Shown: in pieces, positions 35,702-44,023 of the stretch
Numbering within the stretch: the stretch's first letter is position 1
Layout of the letters: every line of letters begins with the position of its first letter
Source of the DNA: Herbaspirillum sp. AP02
Lineage (GTDB): Bacteria > Pseudomonadota > Gammaproteobacteria > Burkholderiales > Burkholderiaceae_D
Direction of reading: 5' to 3'
DNA: 64,000 nt
Assembly (NCBI RefSeq): GCF_015767275.1
Contig: NZ_JADWMY010000001.1
Location: 1,236,262 to 1,300,261, forward strand
The notes under the pieces: model-generated
Seen by the model: the letters and a program-made list of their open reading frames with translations, nothing else
Database searches by the model: none
Told to the model about the DNA's origin: nothing
Made by a program: the position numbers and the translations under genes

Positions 35702-37180
35702 TTACTTTCGCATGTGCTCCAGTACCCACCGTTGCAGACTTGCCGTATCGTCCATGTCTCCGGCATAGATGAAATGCGGAACCAGGGCCTCATTACTGCG
35801 CCGAGCTCGCCCGCGATATACCTTCAACGGCAACCACATCATCAATCCGCTAGGCAAGTGCAATTGGGTAACGTCAAGATAATTGGTATCGGCGCTAGTC
35901 GACTCACCAAAATGTAACGCGCCTGGAATACGCAATACGGCATCGGCGAAATCGAGGCAGGCACTCGCACAAAACGCGTCCGTGACCAGTCCTACTCGCC
36001 CCCTAAAAGGCAAGCCCTGCTCGCTGAGGGCGCCCGTATACTCGTCCTCGAGCCAATTGAGGCCACGAGCATGTGCTTCCCGCATCTTCGCAAGTAGCTT
36101 ACTAATGGATCGAAAATCGGGACCTGTCTCACCTTCAAGCGTTCGAAAGCGATCAACATGCGCTTGCAAGGTGTTGATTGCAATGTCTGACACCCGCCAT
36201 GAAGCACTGACACCCTCTGGCTCGGGCGGTATATCCTGTTTCAATAGTGCACGCAGGATACGATCACCTATACCGCTATTGCCTCCATTATTGCCTCGCG
36301 TATCCAGAACAACCACATCTGCAGTATCGAGCTGCCGAATCTGCTCCAGCAGGAGTTCGAGTTGAGCAAGTCCAGATTGATCTAACTGGAAATCAGAAAC
36401 ATTGATCCAGTAAACGCCCCCGCCCATGGCATGCAACCTTTGGGGATGGCTCAACATTCCATATGCACGCCGGAAGCCTTCGTCTCCCTTGCGCCAGAGC
36501 ATGCTGAAACGTGCGTGTCTTCCATCGGGCATCTCGGCCAAGCACGACTGGCTACGTTTAGACTTCCATAACGGCTCGAACGGAATCTCCAGCGTTAAAT
36601 GTGCGGCCAACTTACGCCGCACACTCGGCAAAAAAATGCGGCGATCCGTAAATGGCAGGATGTGTTCTCTGACAAGTGTTGAAACTGCCAGGCCATCACA
36701 TTCCAGTATTTTTGCGCCTACAGGCGGCAAGGCAACCGGCCAATGACGTGCCCGCTCCGCGACGAAGAAATCACCATCGCGCTCCTGCGTAATCCATCCC
36801 GCCCAAGAAATTTTTCCCAGGTGCTCTGGGTCTGGCGCCACCACGAGATGCCCATCCCTGAAGCCCACCGCATAAAAACGCAAGGCAGCCAATGCTTGGC
36901 GTTCATTGGATGCCGTTGCGGCCAGCGCCTGAGCTTGAGCATATCCATCGTCCAGCCAAGCATGAAAGTCGGTATCGCTCCTATCCAGTATGGCGGGATG
37001 CGCAGAGTCGATCGCTTGGCGCATGAAGGCCAAGTCACGGCGCGCCACCATCGCCCATGCTGTCCCCTCGTTATCTTCTTGTAGATGTATTCTTTCTGTA
37101 GCCATGCCCTCCCCCAATGTTGCAACCACAACGATGAACAATTTAAAAAATTTCTTACTCACATACTTCAAGTCAATCAC
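35702..37180 (-). CDS. S41-family (C-terminal-processing-like) peptidase
   Basis: A 492-residue protein with a hydrophobic N-terminal signal (KKFFKLFIVVVATLGEG). The S41 core is present: VVLDTRGNNGGNSG (about residue 290), typical of tail-specific proteases, and the catalytic serine region VTDAFCASACLDFAD with candidate nucleophile Ser406. No PDZ domain is evident, which suits the non-CtpA side of the family. GTG start at 37180 follows AAGGGG by 8 bases. Base composition is AT-richer than its neighbours, and it lies between the two repeat copies, so it may be acquired. Substrate unknown. Confidence 0.75.
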   Translation of the reverse strand: MIDLKYVSKKFFKLFIVVVATLGEGMATERIHLQEDNEGTAWAMVARRDLAFMRQAIDSAHPAILDRSDTDFHAWLDDGYAQAQALAATASNERQALAALRFYAVGFRDGHLVVAPDPEHLGKISWAGWITQERDGDFFVAERARHWPVALPPVGAKILECDGLAVSTLVREHILPFTDRRIFLPSVRRKLAAHLTLEIPFEPLWKSKRSQSCLAEMPDGRHARFSMLWRKGDEGFRRAYGMLSHPQRLHAMGGGVYWINVSDFQLDQSGLAQLELLLEQIRQLDTADVVVLDTRGNNGGNSGIGDRILRALLKQDIPPEPEGVSASWRVSDIAINTLQAHVDRFRTLEGETGPDFRSISKLLAKMREAHARGLNWLEDEYTGALSEQGLPFRGRVGLVTDAFCASACLDFADAVLRIPGALHFGESTSADTNYLDVTQLHLPSGLMMWLPLKVYRGRARRSNEALVPHFIYAGDMDDTASLQRWVLEHMRK

Positions 37181-37780
37181 GCAACACCCCTTCGATTAAG
37201 TTCGAGGCATCTCTGGTAACGGCATCCGGTTAATCACATCAAAGCCGTAGCTGAGTTCTACAAGCAGCAGGTCAAACACGAAAGCCGAAAACAAAGTGAA
37301 ATTATTCCGATCAGAAAATGCTTGGCGCACGCCACCCCTGCATCCAAGTCCGCCGCGCGACTGCTTGTCTCGGGCGAGGAAAGCGCTTGCATACCATCAG
37401 GCAAGGCAGAAAATTGGCGCGTATGCACTTGGAATGACCTACGAAGTCGGAAGGATGTATGCCTACTTCAAAAGGACATCTGAGGCGAGAGCATCGCTGG
37501 CGTAGCCGTCATTTTCATGAAGAATGAGAATCTATCGCAAATAGGAATTGGTTTAACAACTTCTGCTTAAGATCGCCATAACTCAGAAGAAATTCGCAGA
37601 AGTTAGCCCAACGCGATAACACACCGGCTGGGAGGGCAACATGGTTTCACGCCGCGCTGGCAGCCTGAATCGATATCTAGCGAAAAGAGAGTAGACATCC
37701 CCAGGACCGTGCAACGGCCCGAAAAGAAAGCAGGCGAACTCCTCGCGAAGTCCGCCTGAAAAGAAGGCCAGAAGGAGCCT
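37181..37780. other. Stretch without a supported gene
   Basis: About 600 bases of mixed, AT-richer sequence upstream of the S41 peptidase. Open frames here (for example from a GTG at 37296) are short and unlike known families. The right half carries the start of the second ~95-bp repeat copy (37721 on). It could hold gene remnants; nothing else can be supported. Confidence 0.4.
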
Positions 37781-37816
37781 ATGACGAAACTGAACGACGT
37801 TCATTTCAATCTCGGC
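37721..37816. repeat. Imperfect ~95-bp direct repeat, right copy
   Basis: Partner of the copy at 35551-35645. It contains the stem CAGGCG/CGCCTG with inner ACT/AGT pairs, then the start of a small reading frame with AAGGAG upstream. The two copies differ at many positions yet keep the stem and the MTK-x-x-D-x-HFNLG coding block. Confidence 0.7.
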
Positions 37817-37876
37817 CCTGATGGTAGTCAGCCTCTCCCGCCCAAGGCAAATCCGCACGGCGGATTAGCTCCATAA
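37781..37876 (+). CDS. Short reading frame, possible 31-residue peptide
   Basis: The frame starts ATG ACG AAA and ends TAA, coding MTKLNDVHFNLGPDG followed by a Pro-rich tail ending GGLAP. AAGGAG lies 3 bases before the ATG, a close spacing. A diverged sister block at 35610 (MTKQSDGHFNLGRNP) shares the first dozen residues, then runs into unrelated frame. No known family; it may be a gene fragment amplified with the repeat rather than a working peptide. Confidence 0.3.
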   Translation: MTKLNDVHFNLGPDGSQPLPPKANPHGGLAP

Positions 37877-38122
37877 ATAACGTAAATGATTTGCCCGGCG
37901 TGCCGCCAGCGCTCTCGCGTTTGGTGCATGACTGGCCGCAAACCCTTGACTGAAGCGGCTTTTCGCCTCATGCAAGTGCACCGCCCGGAGGCGCCGTGCG
38001 CGATTACGGAGCGCTCTACTCATTATTACTAATATTCATTGGGACAATTCCTAAATAGAATTTGACCCTGCTTTGACCGAGGATGACACTCAGCTACCTT
38101 CTTTCAACCAAAGTGGTGTGCC
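37877..38122. other. Upstream region of the flavin-monooxygenase cluster
   Basis: About 250 bases ahead of the acyl-CoA dehydrogenase-fold gene. Must hold the promoter of the catabolic cluster. AT-rich patches (ATTATTACTAATATTCATTG near 38020-38040) are present but no clear operator or -10/-35 pair was recognised. Confidence 0.4.
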
Positions 38123-39310
38123 ATGAATTCGATTACGCTCGATGTTTATCCCGTCCAGAAGAAAGTCGTCACCGCCGCGCCGCCGCATGCGGACTCCCCC
38201 GAAATGGATGTCCTCATCGAGGAAGTGACCGCCCGTCGGGATGAATTCGACCAGCTCGGCCACGTGCCGCGCGACATCGTCGCGACGATGAAGAAGGCCG
38301 GCATCTTCCGTAGCGGCACGCCGCGCAAGTTCGGCGGTGAGGCCCTGGCACCGGCGGCCTTCCTGGCCATGGTCGAGCGCATCTCCAAGGCCGATGGCTC
38401 GGCCGGCTGGGTCGCCGCCTTCGGTTCGGCCAACACCTATCTGGCCGCCCTGCCGATTGAAACACAACGCAAGATCTACGCCGATGGTCCCGACCAGGTC
38501 TATGCCGGCGGCCTCTATCCGCTGCAGGAAGCCAAGGCCGTCCCCGGCGGCTGGGAAATCACCGGACGCTGGCACTTCGCCAGCGGCTGCAAGGGCGCCG
38601 ACTGGATCGGCGTGGGCATCAAGGACAACACCGGTGCCGATGACGGCACGCAAAAACCGGCGCTCATGGCCGTCATGCCGGCACAGGAAGTGGAGATCAT
38701 CGACAACTGGAACGTGGTCGGCATGCAAGGCACCGGCAGCCACGACACCCGCCTCAAGGACAAGTTCGTCGCCCATGAATGGACCTGCGCACGCGGCGCC
38801 GCCGGCCTGATCGATGAACCCCTGTATCGCTACCCGGCACTGGCCTACCAGGCCGAGGTGCATGCCGCCGTCAACATCGGCCTGGCCCGCGCCGCGCTGG
38901 ACATCGTCACCGACATGGCCGGCGGCGCCAAGATCATGCCCGGCGCACTGCGACTGGCCGACCGCGCCTACTACAAGATCAAGCTGGGCCTATCCGAAGC
39001 CAAGTGGCGCAGCGCCCGCATGTTCTTCTACGACGCCTGCGAACAGGCCTGGGAACAGATCGTGGCCGGCAATCCCATCACCGAAGAGATCGACATGATG
39101 CTCAAGCTCTCCGCCACCTATGCCGCCCGGGTCTCGATGGAAGTGGTCAACGACGCCTACCAGGCGGCCGGCATGGCGGCCATCCAGCGCACCCACCGCA
39201 TGCAACGCATCGTGCGCGACGCGATGGTGGTCACCCAGCACGCAGCACTATCGGAACTGAACTACGAAAGCGCTGGCGCGTTTTTTGCAAAGCTGGGGAT
39301 CAAGCGCTAA
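38123..39310 (+). CDS. Acyl-CoA dehydrogenase-fold flavin monooxygenase-like protein
   Basis: A 395-residue protein of the acyl-CoA dehydrogenase superfamily. The pattern (early LGHVPRDIVATMKKAGIFR, GWVAAFGSANTYLAALP, and HFASGCKGADWIGVG) resembles the reduced-flavin-dependent hydroxylase branch (HsaA, DszC, HpaB/C2 type) more than true acyl-CoA dehydrogenases: the usual acyl-CoA dehydrogenase catalytic Glu region is not recognised. These enzymes need a separate flavin reductase, and one lies at 46204 at the other end of the cluster. First gene of the cluster, upstream of a NitT/TauT-type importer. Substrate unknown; sulfur compounds or aromatics are possible. Confidence 0.75.
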   Translation: MNSITLDVYPVQKKVVTAAPPHADSPEMDVLIEEVTARRDEFDQLGHVPRDIVATMKKAGIFRSGTPRKFGGEALAPAAFLAMVERISKADGSAGWVAAFGSANTYLAALPIETQRKIYADGPDQVYAGGLYPLQEAKAVPGGWEITGRWHFASGCKGADWIGVGIKDNTGADDGTQKPALMAVMPAQEVEIIDNWNVVGMQGTGSHDTRLKDKFVAHEWTCARGAAGLIDEPLYRYPALAYQAEVHAAVNIGLARAALDIVTDMAGGAKIMPGALRLADRAYYKIKLGLSEAKWRSARMFFYDACEQAWEQIVAGNPITEEIDMMLKLSATYAARVSMEVVNDAYQAAGMAAIQRTHRMQRIVRDAMVVTQHAALSELNYESAGAFFAKLGIKR

Positions 39311-39443
39311 GGCGCATTCCCTTCTCAAGTCTTGCCTGCGCATCGCTCGCCGCCGCAAGCATCCGTGACGTTTTTGCCTTTGTTACTGCTGTGCCTGCCA
39401 ACTCCACTGGCGTTTCACCCACCTTACAAAGAGGACCAAGCTC
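39311..39443. other. Short gap before the ABC importer genes
   Basis: 133 bases with no gene; ribosome binding site GAGG lies about 12 bases before ATG 39444. Confidence 0.4.
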
Positions 39444-40403
39444 GTGACCCACTCCACCGTCTCGCCACAACGCCGCAAGCTTCTGCTCGGCGCCGCTTCG
39501 ATGCTCGCCGCAGGGGCCGCCCCTGCCCTGCCAGCCCTGGCACAGGGAGCCCCCGTCACCATCGGCGTCGGCGCCGATCCCGTGTTCACAGCCTTCTTCG
39601 TGGCGGCCAACGAGAAGCTCTTCGCCAAGCACGGCGCCCCCAATGTCACGGTGCAGTCCTACACCGATGGCGGCGAGGCGCTCAACGCGCTGGTGGCCAA
39701 CCAGGTCAACCTGGGCTGCGCCGGCGAACCCACGCACATCGTGCGCCTGTCGCGCGCCGAGTTGCGTCCGCTGGCGGTGACCTACCAGTCCAAGACCTAC
39801 CTCAAGCTGGTGGCCCGCAAGGAAATCGCCTCGGCCGACAAGATCAGGAAGTTCGGCATCGTCGCCGGCTCGGTCTCGGAATACGTCACCGGCCTGACCA
39901 TCAAGCAACTCAAGCTCGACGCCAGCAAGATCGAGATGGTACGCTCCGGCCCGCCGGAGCTCCCTGCCCTGCTGGCGCGCGGCGACATCGACGCCTACTT
40001 CGTCTGGGAACCGTGGCCCACACTGGGCGTGCAACAGGGCGGCCATGTGCTCATGACCTGTGGCGACGTCGGCTATACCAGCACGCTGTGGCTCTCGGCC
40101 ACCGCCGGCTGGCTGGCCGCCAACAAGGAAGTGGCCGGCAATATTCTCAAGGCCCTGGCCGAAGCGGCCGAGATCACCCGCAAGGACCCACCACGCGCGG
40201 CGCAATCGGTGCAGGCCGTGACCCGCATCCCGGTGCCGCAGACGCTGAACTCGCTCAAGGACATGGAACCGGTGGTGCGCGACTTCACCGATACCGATCT
40301 CAAGACCGCCAACGCCATCGGCGACTTCCTGCTCTCCAAGCAGGCCATCAAGGCGCCGTTGGACATGAGCAAGGTACTGCAGCGCGGCTTCTACAAGGGG
40401 TAA
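39444..40403 (+). CDS. ABC transporter substrate-binding protein (SsuA/TauA/NMT1 type)
   Basis: A 319-residue secreted protein with a twin-arginine-like signal (SPQRRKLLLGAASMLAAGAA). Mature domain starts VTIGVGADPVFTAFFVAAN, typical of nitrate/sulfonate/taurine/thiamine-precursor binding proteins. Recognition regions GCAGEPTHIVRL and YFVWEPWPTLG resemble the sulfonate/aliphatic type. Followed 3 bases later by the ATPase gene. Confidence 0.88.
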   Translation: MTHSTVSPQRRKLLLGAASMLAAGAAPALPALAQGAPVTIGVGADPVFTAFFVAANEKLFAKHGAPNVTVQSYTDGGEALNALVANQVNLGCAGEPTHIVRLSRAELRPLAVTYQSKTYLKLVARKEIASADKIRKFGIVAGSVSEYVTGLTIKQLKLDASKIEMVRSGPPELPALLARGDIDAYFVWEPWPTLGVQQGGHVLMTCGDVGYTSTLWLSATAGWLAANKEVAGNILKALAEAAEITRKDPPRAAQSVQAVTRIPVPQTLNSLKDMEPVVRDFTDTDLKTANAIGDFLLSKQAIKAPLDMSKVLQRGFYKG

Positions 40404-40406
40404 GTC

Positions 40407-41204
40407 ATGGCACATGGATCCTCTGTTTCCATCAAGCGGGTCGGCCTGACCATCGGCAACAATGAAATCATGGCCGGCATCGACCTCGATATCCGCGCCG
40501 GTGAATTCGTCTGTCTGCTGGGTCCGTCGGGCTGCGGCAAGTCCACGCTGCTCAATGCCATTGCCGGGTTCCAGGACGTGGCCGGCGAGATCAGTATCGA
40601 TGGCAAGCGCGTCAAGGGACCGGGGCTGGATCGCGGCGTGGTGTTCCAGTCCTCGGAAGCGCTGTTTCCCTGGCTGAGCGTGCGCGAGAACGTCGAATAC
40701 GGCCTCAAGCTGCGCAGCGTGCCGGCGGCCGAACGACGTTCGGCCGCCGAGCGCTACGTCTCGCTGGTGGGCCTGAAGCATGCCATCGACAAGTTTCCCG
40801 CCGAACTGTCGGGGGGCATGCGCCAGCGCGCCCAGATCGCCCGGGTGCTGGTCAACGAGCCTTCGGTGGTGCTGATGGATGAGCCCTTCGGCGCCCTCGA
40901 TGCGCAGACCCGCGAAGTGCTGCAAAGCGAACTGGACCGCATCTGGAAGAGTACCGGCTGCACTATCGTCTTCGTCACCCACGACATCTGGGAAGCCATC
41001 CTCCTGGCCGACCGTGTGGTGACCATGACCGCCGGCCCGCGTGCCCATATCAAGACCATCGAAACCATCGACCTGCCGCATCCACGCGATCCGGCCGATC
41101 CGGCCTGCATGGCACTGTACGCCCGCATCCGCGACGATATCGGCGCCGAAGTGAACCGCGTACTGCGCGCCCAAGGATTGATCGAAGAGGAATTAGTGAA
41201 ATGA
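40407..41204 (+). CDS. ABC transporter ATPase (SsuB/TauB type)
   Basis: A 265-residue ATP-binding subunit. Walker A GPSGCGKSTL, Q-loop VVFQSSEALFPW, signature LSGGMRQRAQIARVLVN, Walker B VVLMDEPFGALDAQ, switch His in FVTHDIWEA. These match the NitT/TauT family. Overlaps the permease start by 4 bases. Confidence 0.93.
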   Translation: MAHGSSVSIKRVGLTIGNNEIMAGIDLDIRAGEFVCLLGPSGCGKSTLLNAIAGFQDVAGEISIDGKRVKGPGLDRGVVFQSSEALFPWLSVRENVEYGLKLRSVPAAERRSAAERYVSLVGLKHAIDKFPAELSGGMRQRAQIARVLVNEPSVVLMDEPFGALDAQTREVLQSELDRIWKSTGCTIVFVTHDIWEAILLADRVVTMTAGPRAHIKTIETIDLPHPRDPADPACMALYARIRDDIGAEVNRVLRAQGLIEEELVK

Positions 41205-42019
41205 CGCAGCTCTCGCAGACAGCCACCCCGACGGCACAAGAGTCGGCCATGCCATCCAACCTGGGGCGTCGTATGAAAGCAGCCCGTCCTTTCCTGATTT
41301 CGGTGATTGCCATCGTCGGTGGTCTGGTCCTGTGGCAACTGGTCTCGATGACCACCTCGCCACTGTTCCTGCCCTCGGTCTCGATGACCTGGGCCGCCGC
41401 GCTGGAACTGATCAGCGACGGCACCCTGCAACAGTCGGTGCTGGCCTCCTCCGGCCGCATCCTGGCCGGCTGGGGCGCAGGCGTGGTGATCGGCGTGCCG
41501 CTGGGCATCTTCATGGGCCGCTTCGAAACGGTACGACAACTGCTCGATCCCTATATCGAGTTCTTCCGTTTCATCCCGCCGATCGCCTTCGTCACCCTGG
41601 CCGTGATCTGGCTTGGCCCGGGCGAATTGTCGAAAATCGCACTGATCTTCTATACCACCGTCTTCATCGTCACCCTGAACACCATTGCCGGGGTCCAGGC
41701 GGTGAACCCGCTGCGCCTGCGCGCCGCGGCCTCGCTGGGTGCCGGACAATGGAAGATCCTGACCACCGTGATCCTGCCCTCGACCGTACCCTTCATGGTC
41801 ACCGGGGCCCGCATCGCCATGGGCAATTCCTTCCTGACCGTGGTCTCGGCGGAAATCGTCTCGGCCCGCGAAGGCCTGGGCGCGCTGATCTGGACGGCAC
41901 GCAACTTCAGCCGTACCGAATGGGTGTTCGTGGGCATCATCGCCCTGGGCCTGCTGGGCTACCTGTTCGACCGCGTCCTGCGCGTGGCCACCCGCAAGCT
42001 GCTGGCGCGCTATCTGTAA
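41201..42019 (+). CDS. ABC transporter permease (SsuC/TauC type)
   Basis: A 272-residue permease. Segments start at about 30 (FLISVIAIVGGLVLWQLVSM); the EAA loop is present (RLRAAASLGAGQWKILTTVI). C-terminal membrane segments FVGIIALGLLGYLFDR. Overlaps the ATPase by ATGA. A terminator-like stem follows. Confidence 0.93.
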   Translation: MTQLSQTATPTAQESAMPSNLGRRMKAARPFLISVIAIVGGLVLWQLVSMTTSPLFLPSVSMTWAAALELISDGTLQQSVLASSGRILAGWGAGVVIGVPLGIFMGRFETVRQLLDPYIEFFRFIPPIAFVTLAVIWLGPGELSKIALIFYTTVFIVTLNTIAGVQAVNPLRLRAAASLGAGQWKILTTVILPSTVPFMVTGARIAMGNSFLTVVSAEIVSAREGLGALIWTARNFSRTEWVFVGIIALGLLGYLFDRVLRVATRKLLARYL

Positions 42020-42041
42020 GGCGCAAGCCGCCGCAAGTCCC

Positions 42042-42110
42042 GCCGACGATGCAGCGCTGCGCTCATCGTCGGCACCCACCGTACGTGTATGCGTGTACGG
42101 TGGCTTTTCC
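42042..42110 (+). terminator. Two hairpins after the importer operon
   Basis: GCCGACGAT/ATCGTCGGC (42042-42073) and CCACCGTAC/GTACGGTGG (42076-42103), the second followed by CTTTTCC. They lie between the permease stop and the NTF2-like gene and may reduce read-through. Confidence 0.6.
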
Positions 42111-42133
42111 ATAACAACCAGAGACCTCCCACC

Positions 42134-42697
42134 ATGACCGACATCAGCCAGGAAATCCTGCAACTCAAACGCCGTCTCGACGTGCTCGAAGCCGAAGCCG
42201 ACATCCGTCGCATCCAGGCACGCTACATGTTCCTGTGCGACACCCCCTGCCCCGAACCGGTGGCCGACGACGCCGAGCGCATCGAGAAGATCCTCGAACT
42301 CTACGCCGAGGATGCCATCTGGGAAGGCGTGGGCGCCTACTACGAAGGCCAGTTCGGCCAGGCCGTCGGCAAGGACGCCATCCGCAAGCACTTCCAGGCC
42401 TTCTGGGGCCAGAAGAAAGACCCCGAACTGCTCTTGAACGTGCACTACCTCACCTCGGAACAGATCCACGTCAACGCCGAATGCACCCATGCCGATGGCC
42501 AGTGGGTCCATTGCCAGCCCTGGATTTTCGGCGACGGTTCCTCGCTGCTGCGCTCCAGCCGGCTCAACAACCTGTTCAAGAAGGTCGATGGCGTCTGGAA
42601 GATCGCCCGCACCCGCACCGAGAATGTGTTCGTGGCGCCGCTGACCTCAGGCTGGGCCAACACTGTGCCGACCTATTCGGTACTGATGAAGGAATAA
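42134..42697 (+). CDS. NTF2-like (SnoaL-type) protein
   Basis: A 187-residue alpha+beta cone-fold protein. An N-terminal coiled helix (EILQLKRRLDVLEAEADIRRIQARYM) is typical of scytalone-dehydratase/SnoaL-like NTF2 proteins, followed by AEDAIWEGVGAYYEG, LTSEQIHVNAECTHADGQW and KKVDGVWKIARTRTENVF. Such proteins act as small isomerases, dehydratases or ring-hydroxylase partners. ATG 42134 chosen over 42089 by the fold start. Function inferred as an enzyme of the cluster. Confidence 0.75.
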   Translation: MTDISQEILQLKRRLDVLEAEADIRRIQARYMFLCDTPCPEPVADDAERIEKILELYAEDAIWEGVGAYYEGQFGQAVGKDAIRKHFQAFWGQKKDPELLLNVHYLTSEQIHVNAECTHADGQWVHCQPWIFGDGSSLLRSSRLNNLFKKVDGVWKIARTRTENVFVAPLTSGWANTVPTYSVLMKE

Positions 42698-42738
42698 TTT
42701 TTTATATCGTTTATTTTATTCCCTGAAAGACGCGCCTG

Positions 42739-43551
42739 ATGCAGCCCGCCCTCTCTCCCATTCGCCGCCAGTTCATCGACACCAGCGCTGGCCCGCTTCA
42801 CGTTGCCAGTGCAGGGGCGGGTTTTCCGGTGCTGTTGCTGCACCAGACTCCGCGTTCCTGGGATGAATTCAGGGAGGTGCTGCCGCTGCTGGGGCAGGGC
42901 TTTCATGCCATTGCCATCGATACCATCGGCTTCGGCGACTCCTGCAAGCTGCCGCTGGAACAACACAGCATTGAACGCTGGGTGCAACTGGCGCTGGAAG
43001 TGATGGATGGACTGGGATTGCAGAAGGCGGCCGTCGTGGGCCACCACACCGGCGCCGTCACCGCCATGGAAATGGCGGCTGCGGCACCGCAGCGGGTGGC
43101 GGCGCTGGTGCTGTCCTCCTGCCCTTTCAACGATGCAGCGCGCCGCACCGCGCACGCCGGCAAGCGCAGCATCGACGACGTGGACGTCCGCGCCGACGGC
43201 AGCCACCTGCAAGAACTGTGGCAGCGCCGGCAGCCCTTCTATCCCGAGGGCGATACCGACCTGCTCACGCGTTTCATCGGCGACGCCATCAAGGCTGGTG
43301 CCATGGCCTCGCACGGCCACATCGTGGTGCGCAATTACCACATGGAAGAGCGCATCGGCCACGTGCGCGCACCCACGCTGGTACTGCGCGCCGGCCGCGA
43401 CCCGCATGCCGCACCCTATGCCGACCCTATCGCCGCTGCCATCGATGGCAGCCGCCTGCAGACGCTGGACGAAGGCATGGTCCCCATGCCGGACCAGATT
43501 CCCGCCCGCTTTGCGCAGGCGGTGATGGAATTCCTGCAACAGCATTGCTGA
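42739..43551 (+). CDS. Alpha/beta-hydrolase-fold protein lacking the usual catalytic triad
   Basis: A 270-residue alpha/beta-hydrolase fold protein with the expected layout: VASAGAGFPVLLLHQTPRSW (oxyanion-loop region) and LVLSSCPFN after the central helix. However, the nucleophile elbow reads GHHTG (residues 101-105), so His103 replaces the usual Ser, and the C-terminal region MVPMPDQIPARFAQAVMEFL lacks the catalytic His normally found before MVPM. It may be a non-hydrolytic member or use another chemistry. Context suggests a lyase, isomerase or unusual hydrolase of the catabolic cluster. Confidence 0.8.
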   Translation: MQPALSPIRRQFIDTSAGPLHVASAGAGFPVLLLHQTPRSWDEFREVLPLLGQGFHAIAIDTIGFGDSCKLPLEQHSIERWVQLALEVMDGLGLQKAAVVGHHTGAVTAMEMAAAAPQRVAALVLSSCPFNDAARRTAHAGKRSIDDVDVRADGSHLQELWQRRQPFYPEGDTDLLTRFIGDAIKAGAMASHGHIVVRNYHMEERIGHVRAPTLVLRAGRDPHAAPYADPIAAAIDGSRLQTLDEGMVPMPDQIPARFAQAVMEFLQQHC

Positions 43552-43575
43552 GCAGCGTGCTGCTCCATCCGCAGC

Positions 43576-43899
43576 TTAATCCCGCACAAACCCGTAATCG
43601 CGCTCGACCTTGCAGATGCGCGTGCGATAGGCCTGGTACCACTGCTCCCGCCCTAGGCGCTGGGCCATCAGGTGATCGAGATCGCGTTTCCAGGCGGCGA
43701 TGGCCTCCAGGCTCTGCCAGTAGGAGACCGTGATGCCGACCTCTTCCCGCGCCGACTCCACGCCCAGGAAGCCCGGCTGACGCGATGCCGCCTCGACCAT
43801 GGTCTCGGCCATGCGGCCATAGCCATGGTCGCCGGGCGTACGCAAGGAAGTGAAGATGACGGCGTAGTAGGGAACGTCGCCGGTGACTGCGATCGACAT
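43576..43899 (-). CDS. Small antibiotic-biosynthesis-type monooxygenase (ABM fold)
   Basis: A 107-residue dimeric alpha-beta barrel-like protein. Typical ABM-type pattern YYAVIFTSLRTPGDH near the N-terminus and GITVSYWQSLEAIAAWKRD near residue 65. ABM proteins act as small monooxygenases or cofactor-free oxidases; some are heme- or quinone-linked. Start ATG 43899; a longer frame back to 43950 is not favoured. Opposite strand to the hydrolase gene. Confidence 0.75.
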   Translation of the reverse strand: MSIAVTGDVPYYAVIFTSLRTPGDHGYGRMAETMVEAASRQPGFLGVESAREEVGITVSYWQSLEAIAAWKRDLDHLMAQRLGREQWYQAYRTRICKVERDYGFVRD

Positions 43900-44023
43900 G
43901 AATCTCTCCTGAAGGGGGGATGGATCAACGGCGGGGAACGGGAGCGTCAACCGCCGGACCGCGCCATTGTGCCTGCATTATGGCGATGCCGCCGACCGCT
44001 CCCATGGAGATGTCCGGGCCGAC

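Noticed and set aside
37296..37505. 69-codon frame with GTG start
   Set aside because: No ribosome binding site, no family features, in a gene-poor AT-rich stretch.
35551..37816. Possible CRISPR-like repeat pair
   Set aside because: Only two diverged copies 2.2 kb apart with coding sequence between; no array or cas genes.
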